The notes: generated from the sequence alone by a model not told the origin. 64,000 nt of DNA from Hoeflea sp. (GCA_019084245.1 JAHRFE010000027.1:124001-188000); one strand, 5' to 3'; counted from the first letter of the stretch, positions 1 through 11,280 are shown. Numbers and translations: made by a program.

Positions 1-30
1 GGTCTCGCTTTGAGCCTCTGAAGGCTGATC

Positions 31-843
31 CTAAACGACGCTTATGTCAGGCGCATCAACAGCCTTCATGCCGACCGTGTGATAGCCCGAATCGACATGC
101 AGGATTTCTCCGGTGACGGCGCGTGACAGGTCCGACACCAGATAGAGCGCCGAATCGCCGACCTCATCAATGGTCACGGTGCGCTTGAGCGGCGAATTGT
201 ATTCGTTCCACTTCAGGATATAGCGGAAATCGCCGATGCCCGAAGCGGCCAATGTCTTGATCGGGCCGGCCGAAATCGCGTTGACCCGGATGTTGGAGCC
301 GCCGAGATCGACCGCGAGATAGCGCACGCTCGCCTCAAGAGCTGCCTTGGCGACGCCCATGACATTGTAATGCGGCATCACCTTCTCGGCGCCATAATAA
401 GTCAGCGTCAGGATCGAACCGCCATCGGTCATCAAGGGCTCGGCCCGCTTGGCCACCGCCGTCAGCGAATAGACCGAAATATCCATGGTGCGGTTGAAGT
501 TCTCCCGGCTGGTCTCGACATAGCGGCCGGTGAGCTCATCCTTGTCGGAAAACGCAATGGCGTGAACCACGAAGTCAAGTTTGCCCCACTTCGATTCGAT
601 TTCGGCGAACACGGCGTCGATGGTGTCGAGATCGGTGACGTCGCAGTGACCGGCGACAATGGCGCCAAGTTCAGCGGCCAGCGGTTCGACGCGCTTCTTC
701 AGCGCTTCGCCCTGGTAGGTGAGCGCCAGTTCGGCGCCCGCGTCGGCGCAAGCCTTTGCAATGCCCCAGGCGATGGACCGATTGTTGGCCACGCCCATGA
801 TCAGGCCGCGTTTGCCTTTCATCAGGCCGGAAGTGTCAGCCAT
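31..843 (-). CDS. fabI: Enoyl-[acyl-carrier-protein] reductase (NADH), FabI
   Basis: Catalyses the last reduction of each fatty-acid elongation cycle in the cytosol. The 270-residue product is the usual FabI length. It is a short-chain dehydrogenase with a FabI-type nucleotide loop (MGVANNRSIAWGIA) near the N-terminus. The catalytic pair is the FabI arrangement Y-x6-K within YGAEKVMPHYNVMGVAK. The start is placed at the ATG at 843, not the longer frame to 900, because MADTSG gives the normal FabI N-terminus and a GGGAGAAT ribosome site precedes it. It is transcribed leftward, about 100 bases downstream of the dnaJ-like gene. Confidence 0.96.
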   Translation of the reverse strand: MADTSGLMKGKRGLIMGVANNRSIAWGIAKACADAGAELALTYQGEALKKRVEPLAAELGAIVAGHCDVTDLDTIDAVFAEIESKWGKLDFVVHAIAFSDKDELTGRYVETSRENFNRTMDISVYSLTAVAKRAEPLMTDGGSILTLTYYGAEKVMPHYNVMGVAKAALEASVRYLAVDLGGSNIRVNAISAGPIKTLAASGIGDFRYILKWNEYNSPLKRTVTIDEVGDSALYLVSDLSRAVTGEILHVDSGYHTVGMKAVDAPDISVV

Positions 844-948
844 TGCATTCTCCCTCGAATTTGTCGCGCAGGCTATGGCACACGGGGCCTCTGGCTGCAA
901 GTCACGGTGGTTACGGGCGCTCGGCGCCGGACGATTGTTTCAAAAGCT

Positions 949-2001
949 TCAAATATAGAGTTCCTTCCCGCCCGACCGCATCAGATCGATCAGCCGGGGA
1001 TCCGGTTTTTCCGGCAGCATCACCCGCAGGTGAACGAGAAGCGCGCCGCGCCGGCCCTTGGCGGTGGGAAGTCCCTTTTCCTGGACGCGAAGCACAGTGT
1101 CGGATCCGGACCACTGCGGAACTTCGATCTTCAGGGGACCATCGAGGCCCCGAAAAACAATGGATCCGCCGAGCACAGCCTCCGCAAGCGCAATACCGTG
1201 CTCGCCGTGCAGATCGGCGCCCGAGGAATGAAAATGCGGGTGCTTCTGGTGACGGATGGTGACGATGGCATCGCCGAGCGCGGACGGATCGGGTGAGGGA
1301 ACCTGGATCTCGGCCCCGTCGACGGTTCCCGCCGGCACCGCGAAGGCCACGGATCTGCCGCCCTCGAAGATAATGTCCGCGCGCGTACCGGCAAGGGCGG
1401 ATTCGAGGCTGATCTCGACGTGGTGCCGGGTCGCCGGCAGCGCCGATTGCGGCTTCTGGCGGGTCTTCCATTTTGCGAAAAGCGCATCAAGCGCATCCAG
1501 GGGATCTTCATCCATTCCAGGCGCGTTTGTCTCCGTCCGGCGTCCGGAGGTCTGCTTGTCCCGTGCCGCGTCCCTGGCAGCATTTTGCTTGGCTTGCCTG
1601 GCCGCTGCTTCCCCAAAGATATGGGCCACCATGTCCTTGAAGCTTGCCTCGTCCAGTTTGTCGCCCGGATCATCGCCGGCGTTTGCGCCGGAAGCGGCGC
1701 CCATCGTCTGCCTGCCCATGGCTTCCTTGAAAGCCTTGAAGGGGTTGACGGTAAAACCGCGGGCCGGTTTGGCCTGCCGCCGCCCCCGGGCGTCGATCTG
1801 TCCGCTGTCGAATTTCATCCGCAGTTCGGAATCGACCAGCAATTTGTAGGCATGGGCAATTTCCGCAAACCGGCCGCCGGCCTGCGGATCGCCCGGATTC
1901 TGATCCGGATGCCATGTCTTGGCGAGCTGCCGGTAGGCGCTCTTGATATCTTCAGTCCTGGCCGTCTTGCTGACGCCGAGCACCGTGTACGGACTACGCA
2001 T
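949..2001 (-). CDS. DnaJ-like J-domain co-chaperone without zinc finger
   Basis: A J-domain protein predicted to stimulate Hsp70 (DnaK) ATPase. The J domain occupies about residues 3-70, with HPD at 31-33. A Gly/Phe-poor, charged linker follows, then a DnaJ C-terminal beta-sandwich substrate-binding region (about 195-340). There is no CxxCxGxG zinc-finger block, so it resembles CbpA/type II DnaJ more than canonical DnaJ. Start ATG at 2001 has GGGAA about 8 bases upstream. It lies between fabI and a lipoprotein gene on the same strand. The particular client is unknown. Confidence 0.88.
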   Translation of the reverse strand: MRSPYTVLGVSKTARTEDIKSAYRQLAKTWHPDQNPGDPQAGGRFAEIAHAYKLLVDSELRMKFDSGQIDARGRRQAKPARGFTVNPFKAFKEAMGRQTMGAASGANAGDDPGDKLDEASFKDMVAHIFGEAAARQAKQNAARDAARDKQTSGRRTETNAPGMDEDPLDALDALFAKWKTRQKPQSALPATRHHVEISLESALAGTRADIIFEGGRSVAFAVPAGTVDGAEIQVPSPDPSALGDAIVTIRHQKHPHFHSSGADLHGEHGIALAEAVLGGSIVFRGLDGPLKIEVPQWSGSDTVLRVQEKGLPTAKGRRGALLVHLRVMLPEKPDPRLIDLMRSGGKELYI

Positions 2002-2178
2002 GTTACAATTCCCGTATGGGCTTTACCCGAGGGAGCGTAGCGAGGATTTGCTAACCATCCGTGTACAAAAGGAAAAGAGCGGAAAAACGTCGCCGGCGCC
2101 ACCGTTCGGGGCCAGATGTCCCCATCCCAAAAGCCAAACACGAACCAGGATAGATCATGAAAATCAACAGGTGAGGGA

Positions 2179-2664
2179 TCAGCTGCGAGTGCGCTCCAGG
2201 CTGACAAGATCCCAGCCGCCATCCGGACGGAGGCAGGCGCGGCCATCAAACAGGCCAACCCCGTCATAGCCGTGGCGCGTGGTCCTGAACTGCCTGCAGG
2301 TCCTCCCCCCCTCGGTCACCGTTGTCAGACCGGACACCACGCCGGCGGACCCGGTGCGGGGATTTGACCAGGGCCGGGGATCGTTCAGTTCAGTCTGGCT
2401 CAGTCCTCCGACAAGTTCGCGGATCACGGTCTCGTCGGACATGATCTCGCTATCGGCGGACAGCGGCGAAATTGCCGCGGTGGTCATCTGGTCTACGGAA
2501 AGCGCCGAAACGGCGGATGAACCCGCGCCCATGCATCCCGACAGCGCGAGGCTAGCAGGAATGATAAGCGCCAAAAGCGCGCGGTACAGCTTCCCGCCCT
2601 TTTCCACTTTGTTCGCTTCTGTTAGGTCAATCGCCACTGCACTGCCACTCCGGCCTGGAGGCAT
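2179..2664 (-). CDS. Predicted small lipoprotein, surface-antigen-like
   Basis: No firm family assignment. A hydrophobic stretch (LYRALLALIIPASLALSG) ends in a lipobox LSGC, so the mature protein should be lipid-anchored at the inner or outer membrane. The remaining roughly 115 residues are soluble, with two further Cys (GRTCRQF, GRACLRPDGGW). This Cys spacing and the terminal W recall the RT0821/Lpp0805 17-kDa surface antigen group, which is inference. The start is ambiguous: ATG at 2664 leaves 25 residues before the signal core, whereas a GTG at 2607 gives a normal signal peptide. It diverges from pdxH. Confidence 0.7.
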   Translation of the reverse strand: MPPGRSGSAVAIDLTEANKVEKGGKLYRALLALIIPASLALSGCMGAGSSAVSALSVDQMTTAAISPLSADSEIMSDETVIRELVGGLSQTELNDPRPWSNPRTGSAGVVSGLTTVTEGGRTCRQFRTTRHGYDGVGLFDGRACLRPDGGWDLVSLERTRS

Positions 2665-2675
2665 GAGGAAAGACT

Positions 2676-3290
2676 ATGACCGAAACAGGGTTAACAACTG
2701 GTGACTTCACCGAAGCGGCCGAGCCCTACCGGCTTTTTGCCGAATGGCTGAAGGACGCTACGGCCTCTGAACCCAATGATCCCAACGCACTGGCGCTGGC
2801 GACTGTCGACGCCGATGGCCTGCCGGATGTGCGCATGGTGCTGCTCAAGGGGTTTGATGAGCGCGGATTCGTCTTCTACACCAATTTCGAAAGCGCCAAG
2901 GGCCAGGAAATCCTCGGATCGATGAAGGCGGCGATGTGCTTTCACTGGAAATCGCTGAGGCGGCAGGTGCGGGTCCGCGGCCCGGTGGAGCAGGTCAGCG
3001 ACGCCGAGGCCGATGAATATTACGCCTCGCGCCCGCGCGGCAGCCGGATTGGCGCCTGGGCATCAAAACAGTCGCGTCCGCTCGAAAGCCGCTTCGCGCT
3101 CGAAAAGGCCGTGGCCGAATACACCGCCAGGCATGCGATCGGCGAGATTCCTCGGCCGCCGCATTGGTCGGGCTTCCGGATCGTGCCGCAATCCATAGAG
3201 TTCTGGCATGACCGGCCGTTCCGGCTGCACGACCGGGTCGTGTTCACGCGCAACGCTGACGACTGGGACAAGACCCGGCTTTATCCGTAA
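2676..3290 (+). CDS. pdxH: Pyridoxamine 5'-phosphate oxidase
   Basis: FMN-dependent oxidation of pyridoxine/pyridoxamine 5'-phosphate to pyridoxal 5'-phosphate in vitamin B6 salvage and synthesis. The product is 204 residues, normal for PdxH. Family blocks seen include [34 protein letters not shown], the S/R-rich [12 protein letters not shown], and the C-terminal WSGFRIVP...[13 protein letters not shown] ending in TRLYP. ATG at 2676 follows GAGGAAAGACT. It diverges from the lipoprotein gene with almost no intergenic space, so promoters must overlap the neighbouring 5' end. Confidence 0.96.
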   Translation: MTETGLTTGDFTEAAEPYRLFAEWLKDATASEPNDPNALALATVDADGLPDVRMVLLKGFDERGFVFYTNFESAKGQEILGSMKAAMCFHWKSLRRQVRVRGPVEQVSDAEADEYYASRPRGSRIGAWASKQSRPLESRFALEKAVAEYTARHAIGEIPRPPHWSGFRIVPQSIEFWHDRPFRLHDRVVFTRNADDWDKTRLYP

Positions 3291-3326
3291 GCGCGTAGGT
3301 GGCGATACCCAGCCGGAAGGCGAGGC

Positions 3327-4379
3327 TCAGCTCAGCGCAAACGGAATGCCCGAGGCGAGCGCGCCCACATAGCGGCTTTTCTGATAATAGCCGTTGAGCG
3401 AAATTCGGTGCAGCGCGAACAGATCCTGCAGGCTTTCGCGATGCAGCACGCCCGGATTCGTGGTCACCGCGAGCTTGAAACCAAGCTCGCGGGCGGCCCG
3501 ATATTCCCGCGGACCGGCAGCGCAGCGGTCGCCATAGGGATAGGCCATTGTTTCAGGCGTCTCGCCGGTGATCGCAGCGACACGCTCGGCCGACCGGACC
3601 ATCTCGGAGCGCATCTGGTCGGGCGCCAGATGGGCGAGGTTCATGTGACCGATGGTGTGCGCGCCCAGATGGGCGAGCGGCGTTGCCGCGATCTCCCGCA
3701 GTTCCGCTTCATCCATGACCTCCCGGTCGACAATGCCGGTCGGGCAGATCCCGGCCTGACGGGCCTTGGCATCAAGCCGTTCGACGATGGCGGATTGCTC
3801 GGCGCAGGCGAGCGCCTTGTGCAGCCGGTCGAAGGCCGCGTATTTTTCGAGCAGGGTCCGGGTCGGCAGGGTGATTTCGCCATGGCCGTAATCGAAGCTG
3901 AATTCGTCGATCTTGCCGATCAGTTGCTCGGCGGTCTCCCACCAGATCGAATGGGTGCGATCGACGAAACCGCCCGAGATGAAAATCGTGTAGGGGACTC
4001 CGTGCTTTTCAAACACCGGCCGGGCATGCTGGTCATTGTCCCGGTATCCGTCGTCAAGAGTAAACACCATGGCCGGTCCAGGCTGGTCCGGATTGGCAAG
4101 AAATTCGGGTAGATCATGCAGCGCCACCGGAACATGGCCGTCGTTCTTCAGCCGGGTGATGCTTGCATCGAGAAACTCGGGCGTGACCGTGAGGTGCGCT
4201 GCCGGATTGAAATCCTTGTGAAGGGCCGGCCGGACATGATGCAGGGTAAAGATCGCCCCCAGGCCCCGCGCCCGCGGCATGAACCCGGTTCTCGACAACA
4301 GCGATACCGCCTCAAGCCCGCCCTGAATGACGGCGCGCTTGACCATTCTCCGTGCGGCGACTGTATTTGGTCCGTACAT
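3327..4379 (-). CDS. Polysaccharide deacetylase (NodB-homology domain)
   Basis: Carbohydrate esterase 4 family protein, predicted to remove N- or O-acetyl groups from a surface polysaccharide or oligosaccharide. Metal-site motifs are visible: TLDDGYRDN (first Asp pair) near residue 125, the AHTIGHMNL His-x3-His motif near 240, and AYPYG near 280. The N-terminus (residues 1-40) is amphipathic, without a clear signal peptide. It is on the same strand as, and downstream of, a sulfotransferase gene with a 147-base gap. The pairing suggests a polymer that is both deacetylated and sulfated (inference). Confidence 0.87.
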   Translation of the reverse strand: MYGPNTVAARRMVKRAVIQGGLEAVSLLSRTGFMPRARGLGAIFTLHHVRPALHKDFNPAAHLTVTPEFLDASITRLKNDGHVPVALHDLPEFLANPDQPGPAMVFTLDDGYRDNDQHARPVFEKHGVPYTIFISGGFVDRTHSIWWETAEQLIGKIDEFSFDYGHGEITLPTRTLLEKYAAFDRLHKALACAEQSAIVERLDAKARQAGICPTGIVDREVMDEAELREIAATPLAHLGAHTIGHMNLAHLAPDQMRSEMVRSAERVAAITGETPETMAYPYGDRCAAGPREYRAARELGFKLAVTTNPGVLHRESLQDLFALHRISLNGYYQKSRYVGALASGIPFALS

Positions 4380-4526
4380 GATTCCGATCCGAAATGCCCG
4401 ATGGGCACGAGCAATTCGACCGTATTACCAGTTCGGGCTTAACCGATGTTGAATCAACCCTGACATTCCATGATGGCCGGCAATTACATCCCGTGGTCGG
4501 ACGGTCGCGACCTGGATGTCCGCAGG

Positions 4527-5567
4527 CTACGCTGCCTTGAGCAACTCCGAAAAATCGGCCTCGGAGTCATACCGGCTGAATATCCCATGCACCTTGTCAC
4601 GGACCGATTGGGGGATATCCTTGCCCCTGCCGACTGTCCCCTTGTTGAGACGAAGTGCCTTGTCCGGATCGGTGGAGCCAAATTGTTCGGCGAGCTTGGC
4701 GGCGTCGATGTGATTTCCACCGACAAATGCTGCAATTCTCTCGGCCAGTTTTGTTTTGTCGCCCTGGAAATCCTTCTCGTAGGAAACCCAAAGCGGCTCG
4801 ACCAGGCCCATGGCCTCGCACTTCTTCCAGGTCAGATAGAACTGGATGTAGAACACCGTACTCCTGTCAGCCAGAAGGTGCAGTCGATCCTCGCGATCCA
4901 TGTCGACATAATTCGAAGGCAGCCCGTCATCGAAAAAGTTGAGATCGGTTGCGTTTTCAGCAGGTCGCCAGTCGAGGAACATGTCATCGAGACTGACGAG
5001 CGTATCAAAATAGTTGCGGTAGGTGACGATTGGCTTGATCCGGTAAAGGTGCATCTGTCGGCAGAGATAGGGCGTGCAACGGATATGATGCTGGGCGACA
5101 TAGCCCATGCCGTTGATGCCATTGCGGATCAGGGCCAGTTCGTCGGTTTCCTGCTCGCGCAGGTTCATCCCGAGTCTTGAAGTCGACTGCGGTGACATGG
5201 CAGCCGCTGACAGGCTCACCCCGGGCAGGCCGGCTGCGCGCGTCAGGGATCCCCAGATAAAGGTTGATGCGGATTTTGGCGCGCATGCAACCAGGATATT
5301 GGCTTGTTCAGCATGATGGCAAGTTACCCGCGCCCGCATGATGAGTTCAGCGAACTGATGAACGCTGATCGCCAACTGTGCGGCATTTTCTTCGCTGACA
5401 TTGGGAATGTAGAAAGGATTTCCGAAACTCAGAGCCGACGCAAATTCAACTGCCCGCTCCGGAGGGGCTTTCTCCATAAAGGCCTGGCCCGCAAGTTTTA
5501 TTTCAAGCGGATCCGTAACCTCTGAAATGAACTGCAGCATTTCCTGGATATTGATTTCATCGGACAT
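4527..5567 (-). CDS. Sulfotransferase family protein (PAPS-dependent)
   Basis: Predicted to transfer sulfate from 3'-phosphoadenylyl sulfate to an unknown acceptor. The 5'-phosphosulfate loop reads ACAPKSASTFIWGSL near residue 95, a match to the PKSGTT-type motif. The 3'-phosphate region reads TYRNYFDTLVSLDDMF near 185. The C-terminal part has a conserved-looking LNKGTVGRGKD loop. ATG at 5567 is chosen over the longer frame to 5624 because GGGAA precedes it at good spacing. The product is 346 residues. It lies upstream of the deacetylase on the same strand. The acceptor cannot be read from the sequence. Confidence 0.82.
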   Translation of the reverse strand: MSDEINIQEMLQFISEVTDPLEIKLAGQAFMEKAPPERAVEFASALSFGNPFYIPNVSEENAAQLAISVHQFAELIMRARVTCHHAEQANILVACAPKSASTFIWGSLTRAAGLPGVSLSAAAMSPQSTSRLGMNLREQETDELALIRNGINGMGYVAQHHIRCTPYLCRQMHLYRIKPIVTYRNYFDTLVSLDDMFLDWRPAENATDLNFFDDGLPSNYVDMDREDRLHLLADRSTVFYIQFYLTWKKCEAMGLVEPLWVSYEKDFQGDKTKLAERIAAFVGGNHIDAAKLAEQFGSTDPDKALRLNKGTVGRGKDIPQSVRDKVHGIFSRYDSEADFSELLKAA

Positions 5568-5718
5568 TATTTTCCCTAACCAGCGAGTTCGGTCAATGCT
5601 CGCGTCCCAATGCCCAAAGGTCAACCGACAGTCCGGCTTTTACCCGTGTAAAACCATCATCGCCGTCACTTGAGCCGGATCTCCGTTTGGTCATGCAAAG
5701 GCAGGCGCGGGCAGGGTC

Positions 5719-6108
5719 TCAGATCGCCGCAACAACGTCCTTGAGCATGTCCCGCACCTTGCCCGCGACCGATTGCAGCGTGCCGTTGGGGATGGCCTGC
5801 ATGGAGGCGACAGGATCGACCGCGCTGACCATGACTTCATCGCCGGAAGTCGAGCGCACGATGACATTGCACGGCAGCATGGCGCCGACCCGGGGCTCGA
5901 TCTTGATTGCCTCGTTGGCCAGGCCAGGATTGCACGCGCCCAGGATCAGATAGTTGTCCATCTCGGCATCGATCTTCTTCTTCATCGTCGCCTTGACGTC
6001 GATTTCGGTGAGAACGCCAAAACCGTTGGCCGCAAGCGCCGCGCGTGTCCGCTCGACGATTGTCTCAAAATTTTCACCCTTGAAGGCGCGATCGATCGTG
6101 TAGCTCAT
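5719..6108 (-). CDS. DUF302 family protein
   Basis: Small 129-residue cytosolic-looking protein of the DUF302 family, whose biochemical function is not established. The family core is recognisable: VERTRAALAANGFGVLTEIDVKATM at the N-terminus, the central YLILGACNPGLANEAI with a single Cys, and GAMLPCNVIVRS with a second Cys. It is monocistronic as far as visible. A 6-base inverted repeat CACATG/CATGTG spaced by 10 lies 20-40 bases upstream of the start (6128-6149) and could be an operator, but this is weak evidence. Confidence 0.85.
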   Translation of the reverse strand: MSYTIDRAFKGENFETIVERTRAALAANGFGVLTEIDVKATMKKKIDAEMDNYLILGACNPGLANEAIKIEPRVGAMLPCNVIVRSTSGDEVMVSAVDPVASMQAIPNGTLQSVAGKVRDMLKDVVAAI

Positions 6109-6267
6109 GGCCCGGTCTCCTTTGGTTCACATGCATCAAATAACATGTGTGGTTGCGGAGCAGGGAACGCAAGCCGGTGCGACAAAGCAGCCGTTCGGCA
6201 GGAACGGGTGATGTGATTATCCGGTATCGGCGTGGAAATCGCTTCCGCCCTGCGGGCGGACGCGAAC

Positions 6268-7683
6268 TCAGATCTGGGTGCCGCCGACCGTCATGGCGTT
6301 CATCAACAGATGCGGCTGGCCGACGCCCACCGGGACGCTCTGGCCGGCCTTGCCGCACATGCCGATGCCGGTGTCGAGCGCCGAATCATTGCCCACCATC
6401 GAGATCCGCTGCATGGCTTCGGGCCCATTGCCGATCAGCATTGCGCCGGTCACCGGTGCGCCGATCCTGCCGTCCTCGATTATATAGGCCTCGGTGCAGC
6501 CGAACACGAACTTGCCCGAGGTGATGTCGACCTGTCCGCCGCCGAAGGAGACGGCGTACAGCCCCTTCTTGACCGACGAAATCATCTCTTCCGGCGTCCT
6601 GTCGCCCGAAAGCATGTAAGTGTTGGTCATCCGCGGCATCGGCTGGTGCGCATAGGACTGGCGCCGCCCGTTGCCGGTTGCCTTCATGCCCATCAGGCGG
6701 GCGTTCTGCCGGTCCTGCATGTAGCCAACGAGAATGCCGTCCTCGATCAGCACATTGTAGCCCGATGGCGTGCCCTCGTCGTCGACCGACAGCGAACCGC
6801 GGCGGCCTTCGATGGTGCCGTCATCGACGACAGTAACGCCCTTCGACGCCACCCGTTCGCCCAGGAGCCCGGCGAAGGCCGAGGTCTTCTTGCGGTTGAA
6901 ATCGCCTTCCAGGCCATGGCCGACGGCTTCATGCAGCATCACGCCGGGCCAACCGGCGCCGAGCACCACGTCCATCGTGCCCGCGGGCGCTGGAACCGCG
7001 TCGAGATTGACCAGTGCCTGCCGCAGCGCATGGTCGGCGCCATACTGCCAGCTTTCCTCGGTCAAAAAGTCGCCGAACAGCTTGCGTCCGCCCATGCCGT
7101 AAGAGCCGGTTTCCTGCCGGTCGCCGACACCGGCCACCACGGAGATATTGAGCCGGGTCAGCGGCCGCACGTCGCGCACCCGGTGCCCGTCGGCGCGCAG
7201 GATCTCCACCACCTGCCAATTGGCGGCGATCGAGACCGAAACCTGGCGGACCCGCTCGTCCTTGCTGCGCAGATAATGGTCGATGGTCTGCAGAAGCTTG
7301 ACCTTGTCCTCGAACCCCGGTGCCGCCAGCGGGTTTTCGGCGGTGTAGAGCAGCTTGTTGGTGCGTTGCGGCGCGGCACTGTAAGTCCCGCTGGCGCCGC
7401 GCGTGACTGCGGACACGGCATCCGCCGCGCGCTTCAATGCTGCCTCGGACAATTCACCCGCATGGGCATAGCCCGAGGTTTCGCCCAGCACCGAGCGCAG
7501 CCCGAAGCCACGGTCGGTGGAATATGAGCCCGACTTCAGCTTGCCATTGTCGAACAGCAGCGATTCGGTTTCCTCATATTCAAGGTAAAGCTCGCCATCA
7601 TCGGCGTGCCTGAGCGCATCGGCAACGATACGCTCCACCTTGGCTTCGGAAACGTCGAACTGGCTTGTGAGCGGGTCCTGCAT
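6268..7683 (-). CDS. tldD: Metalloprotease TldD (PmbA/TldD family, peptidase U62)
   Basis: TldD works with TldE/PmbA as a heterodimeric zinc protease that degrades unfolded peptides. The family is known for processing microcin B17 and degrading CcdA. The metal motif HEAVGH is visible at about residue 250, followed by EGDFNRK. The C-terminal barrel has the usual GGGQVDITSGKFVFGC block. ATG at 7683 gives MQDPLTSQFDVSEAKV, matching rhizobial TldD N-termini. A GTG four codons upstream (7695) is possible. No tldE partner is in the window, which is common because the two are often unlinked. Confidence 0.94.
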   Translation of the reverse strand: MQDPLTSQFDVSEAKVERIVADALRHADDGELYLEYEETESLLFDNGKLKSGSYSTDRGFGLRSVLGETSGYAHAGELSEAALKRAADAVSAVTRGASGTYSAAPQRTNKLLYTAENPLAAPGFEDKVKLLQTIDHYLRSKDERVRQVSVSIAANWQVVEILRADGHRVRDVRPLTRLNISVVAGVGDRQETGSYGMGGRKLFGDFLTEESWQYGADHALRQALVNLDAVPAPAGTMDVVLGAGWPGVMLHEAVGHGLEGDFNRKKTSAFAGLLGERVASKGVTVVDDGTIEGRRGSLSVDDEGTPSGYNVLIEDGILVGYMQDRQNARLMGMKATGNGRRQSYAHQPMPRMTNTYMLSGDRTPEEMISSVKKGLYAVSFGGGQVDITSGKFVFGCTEAYIIEDGRIGAPVTGAMLIGNGPEAMQRISMVGNDSALDTGIGMCGKAGQSVPVGVGQPHLLMNAMTVGGTQI

Positions 7684-7835
7684 GGCACTGTCCACTTTCT
7701 GATGAGATCATGGCGACATATATAGGTGGTCAGGCGGTGAATGGAACACAATTGCCGGTCACCAGCAGACCGAGCCGCATGACCATGTCCTGCTTCAGTC
7801 CGTCTCACCCCATGGGATGCACGGCGGCCAGATGC

Positions 7836-8366
7836 TCACGGCAGCGCTGCGTAGCCTTCGGTGAAGCCCGCCAGGTCGACCGGGATGCCGATGCCTTCCT
7901 CAGGCGTCTGGAACACGATGAAGGTCGCCGTCGTGCCGCCGCGCAGCGTGGTCAGCAGGGTCTCGTCCAGGATCACCTCGGCGTAGCAGCCATCGGAGAA
8001 ACAGCGCACGAAATAGGCCCGGCCGATGTCCTTGCCGTCGACGTTCAGGCCAAGGCCTGAGGGCAGCAGCACGCCGAGCGGCGCAAGCACCCTGAGGATC
8101 CGCGCCTGCTGGTCGGCGGTTTTCAGGACCACCACCGAGAGGCCGACTTCGGGCCGGTCATCGGCAATCACATTCTGCATCAGGGCGCACTGTTCACCGG
8201 GCGAACCGGCGGGGGTGTCGCAGACGATTGACCAGGATCCATGGGAGGACTTGACCTTGCCGGCCTGCTGCGCGGCGGCTTGCGTCGCAAGGCCGAGCAT
8301 CGCGGCTGCCATGCAAAAGCCAAGGACTGCGGCGCTGGCCGGGTTCGATTTCAATGCAAGTGCCAT
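7836..8366 (-). CDS. Invasion-associated locus B (IalB) family periplasmic protein
   Basis: Exported protein of the IalB family, named from Bartonella invasion genetics but widespread in non-pathogenic rhizobia. Its role there is not defined. The start is set at ATG 8366 with GGGAG upstream. This gives a clean signal peptide (hydrophobic core VLGFCMAAAMLGLA, cleavage after AQA-like TQAAAQ). The mature domain contains W in SHGSWSIVC, paired cysteines (CDTPAGSPGEQC), YFVRCFSDGC and the LLTTLRGG block seen in the family. It is transcribed away from the coxB operon. Confidence 0.86.
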   Translation of the reverse strand: MALALKSNPASAAVLGFCMAAAMLGLATQAAAQQAGKVKSSHGSWSIVCDTPAGSPGEQCALMQNVIADDRPEVGLSVVVLKTADQQARILRVLAPLGVLLPSGLGLNVDGKDIGRAYFVRCFSDGCYAEVILDETLLTTLRGGTTATFIVFQTPEEGIGIPVDLAGFTEGYAALP

Positions 8367-8733
8367 TTCAACTCCCAGGAACGGCCGAATCATCATGCTT
8401 TTTGTAAATGGGCAAGGACAAATTGTAACCCTTCTCCGGCACTCTCTCCTGTTTTGTACGGCAAAAATGCGGCCTTGCGGCAAACCAGCCGGGTGTGGAC
8501 CACAAAGGCGAACTGGATTTCAGGCCCGGCGGCTGGGAATGGCGGTGCAGACTTGTCCGATTCCACCCGAATCATCGCCTAAACCAGCCGCTTCGGCGGG
8601 GCCGCGCAAAAATGCCGCATCATCAACAGGTGACGACTGTTGCTAGCGATGTCATTCTGTGGTTTGAAGCGCCGGATATATGAGGGATTCCGTCTGGTCA
8701 CGCAGGCGGCCCGACACTCGAGGGAGACATCAC
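8367..8733. other. Intergenic region between ialB-like gene and coxB
   Basis: 367 non-coding bases between divergent genes. It must hold the promoters of both the IalB-like gene (left) and the cytochrome oxidase operon (right). I see a GC-rich hairpin-like stretch around 8586-8607 and an AT-rich TATATG at 8677-8682 that could be a -10 element for coxB. No convincing -35 or regulator site is recognisable, and no small gene is supported. Confidence 0.4.
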
Positions 8734-9609
8734 GTGACCAACAAGCTTTTTGCAGGGCTTGCGGCGTTCGCCTCACTGGGCGCAGGCCCGGCCTTGGCTG
8801 CGCAGCCGGTTGACTGGCAAATGGGCCTTCAGCCCGCCGCCACTGAAATCATGGAACAGATCCGCGGGTTCGAGAATTACACATTGTGGTTCATCGTGCC
8901 GATCACGCTATTTGTGCTGGCTTTGCTGGTCTACGTGATGGTGAAGTTTCGCGCGAGCGCCAACCCGGTTCCTTCCAGGACCAGCCACAATTCGCTGATC
9001 GAAGTGATCTGGACTGTCGGTCCCGTCGTCATCCTGCTGGCGATCGCCATTCCGTCCTTCAATCTGCTGACAGCGCAATATTCGCCCCCGCCGGCTGATA
9101 TCACCATCAAGGCCACCGGATACCAGTGGTACTGGGGCTACGAGTATCAGACCGAGAACGAACTCTCGTTCGACTCCCTGATGCTGCAGGAAAGCGAGCG
9201 CGCCGATTATGCCAAGGAAGATGTGGCGGTCTATCCGCGGCTGCTGGCTGTCGATAACGAGGTCGTTGTTCCGGTTGGAAAGACCGTGCGCCTGCTGGTC
9301 ACCGCCGCCGACGTGCTGCACGCCTTCGCCATGCCGGCCTTCGGCGTGAAAATGGATGCGGTACCCGGACGACTCAACGAGACCTGGTTCAAAGCGGATA
9401 TCGAAGGCCTCTATTACGGGCAGTGCTCGGAGCTCTGCGGCAAGGACCACGCCTATATGCCGATCGCAGTCCGCGTCGTCTCGGAAGAGCAGTTCGACAC
9501 ATGGCTCGCCGCCGCCGCCGATAATGTCGAGACCGCAAACCGCAATCTGATGGCTGCCATCGATGCCGACGCCAAGTCGATCGATGTTGCCGCCACCGTC
9601 GAGAACTAA
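8734..9609 (+). CDS. coxB: Cytochrome c oxidase subunit II
   Basis: Carries the CuA centre that accepts electrons from cytochrome c in the aa3-type oxidase at the inner membrane. A signal sequence (residues 1-23, ending ALAAQ) is followed by two transmembrane helices (about 50-75 and 90-115). The periplasmic cupredoxin domain has the aromatic patch YQWYWGYEY and the CuA ligands in CSELCGKDHAYM with upstream His in DVLHAFAMP. GTG at 8734 is selected because GGGAG precedes it and the signal peptide then begins properly. First gene of the cox operon, 18 bases before ctaD. Confidence 0.97.
   Translation: MTNKLFAGLAAFASLGAGPALAAQPVDWQMGLQPAATEIMEQIRGFENYTLWFIVPITLFVLALLVYVMVKFRASANPVPSRTSHNSLIEVIWTVGPVVILLAIAIPSFNLLTAQYSPPPADITIKATGYQWYWGYEYQTENELSFDSLMLQESERADYAKEDVAVYPRLLAVDNEVVVPVGKTVRLLVTAADVLHAFAMPAFGVKMDAVPGRLNETWFKADIEGLYYGQCSELCGKDHAYMPIAVRVVSEEQFDTWLAAAADNVETANRNLMAAIDADAKSIDVAATVEN

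Positions 9610-11280
<1,671 letters not shown>

Noticed and set aside
6128-6149. CACATG/CATGTG dyad before the DUF302 gene as a defined operator
   Set aside because: Only six pairs with a 10-base spacer and no known regulator; mentioned in the gene entry but too weak as a feature.
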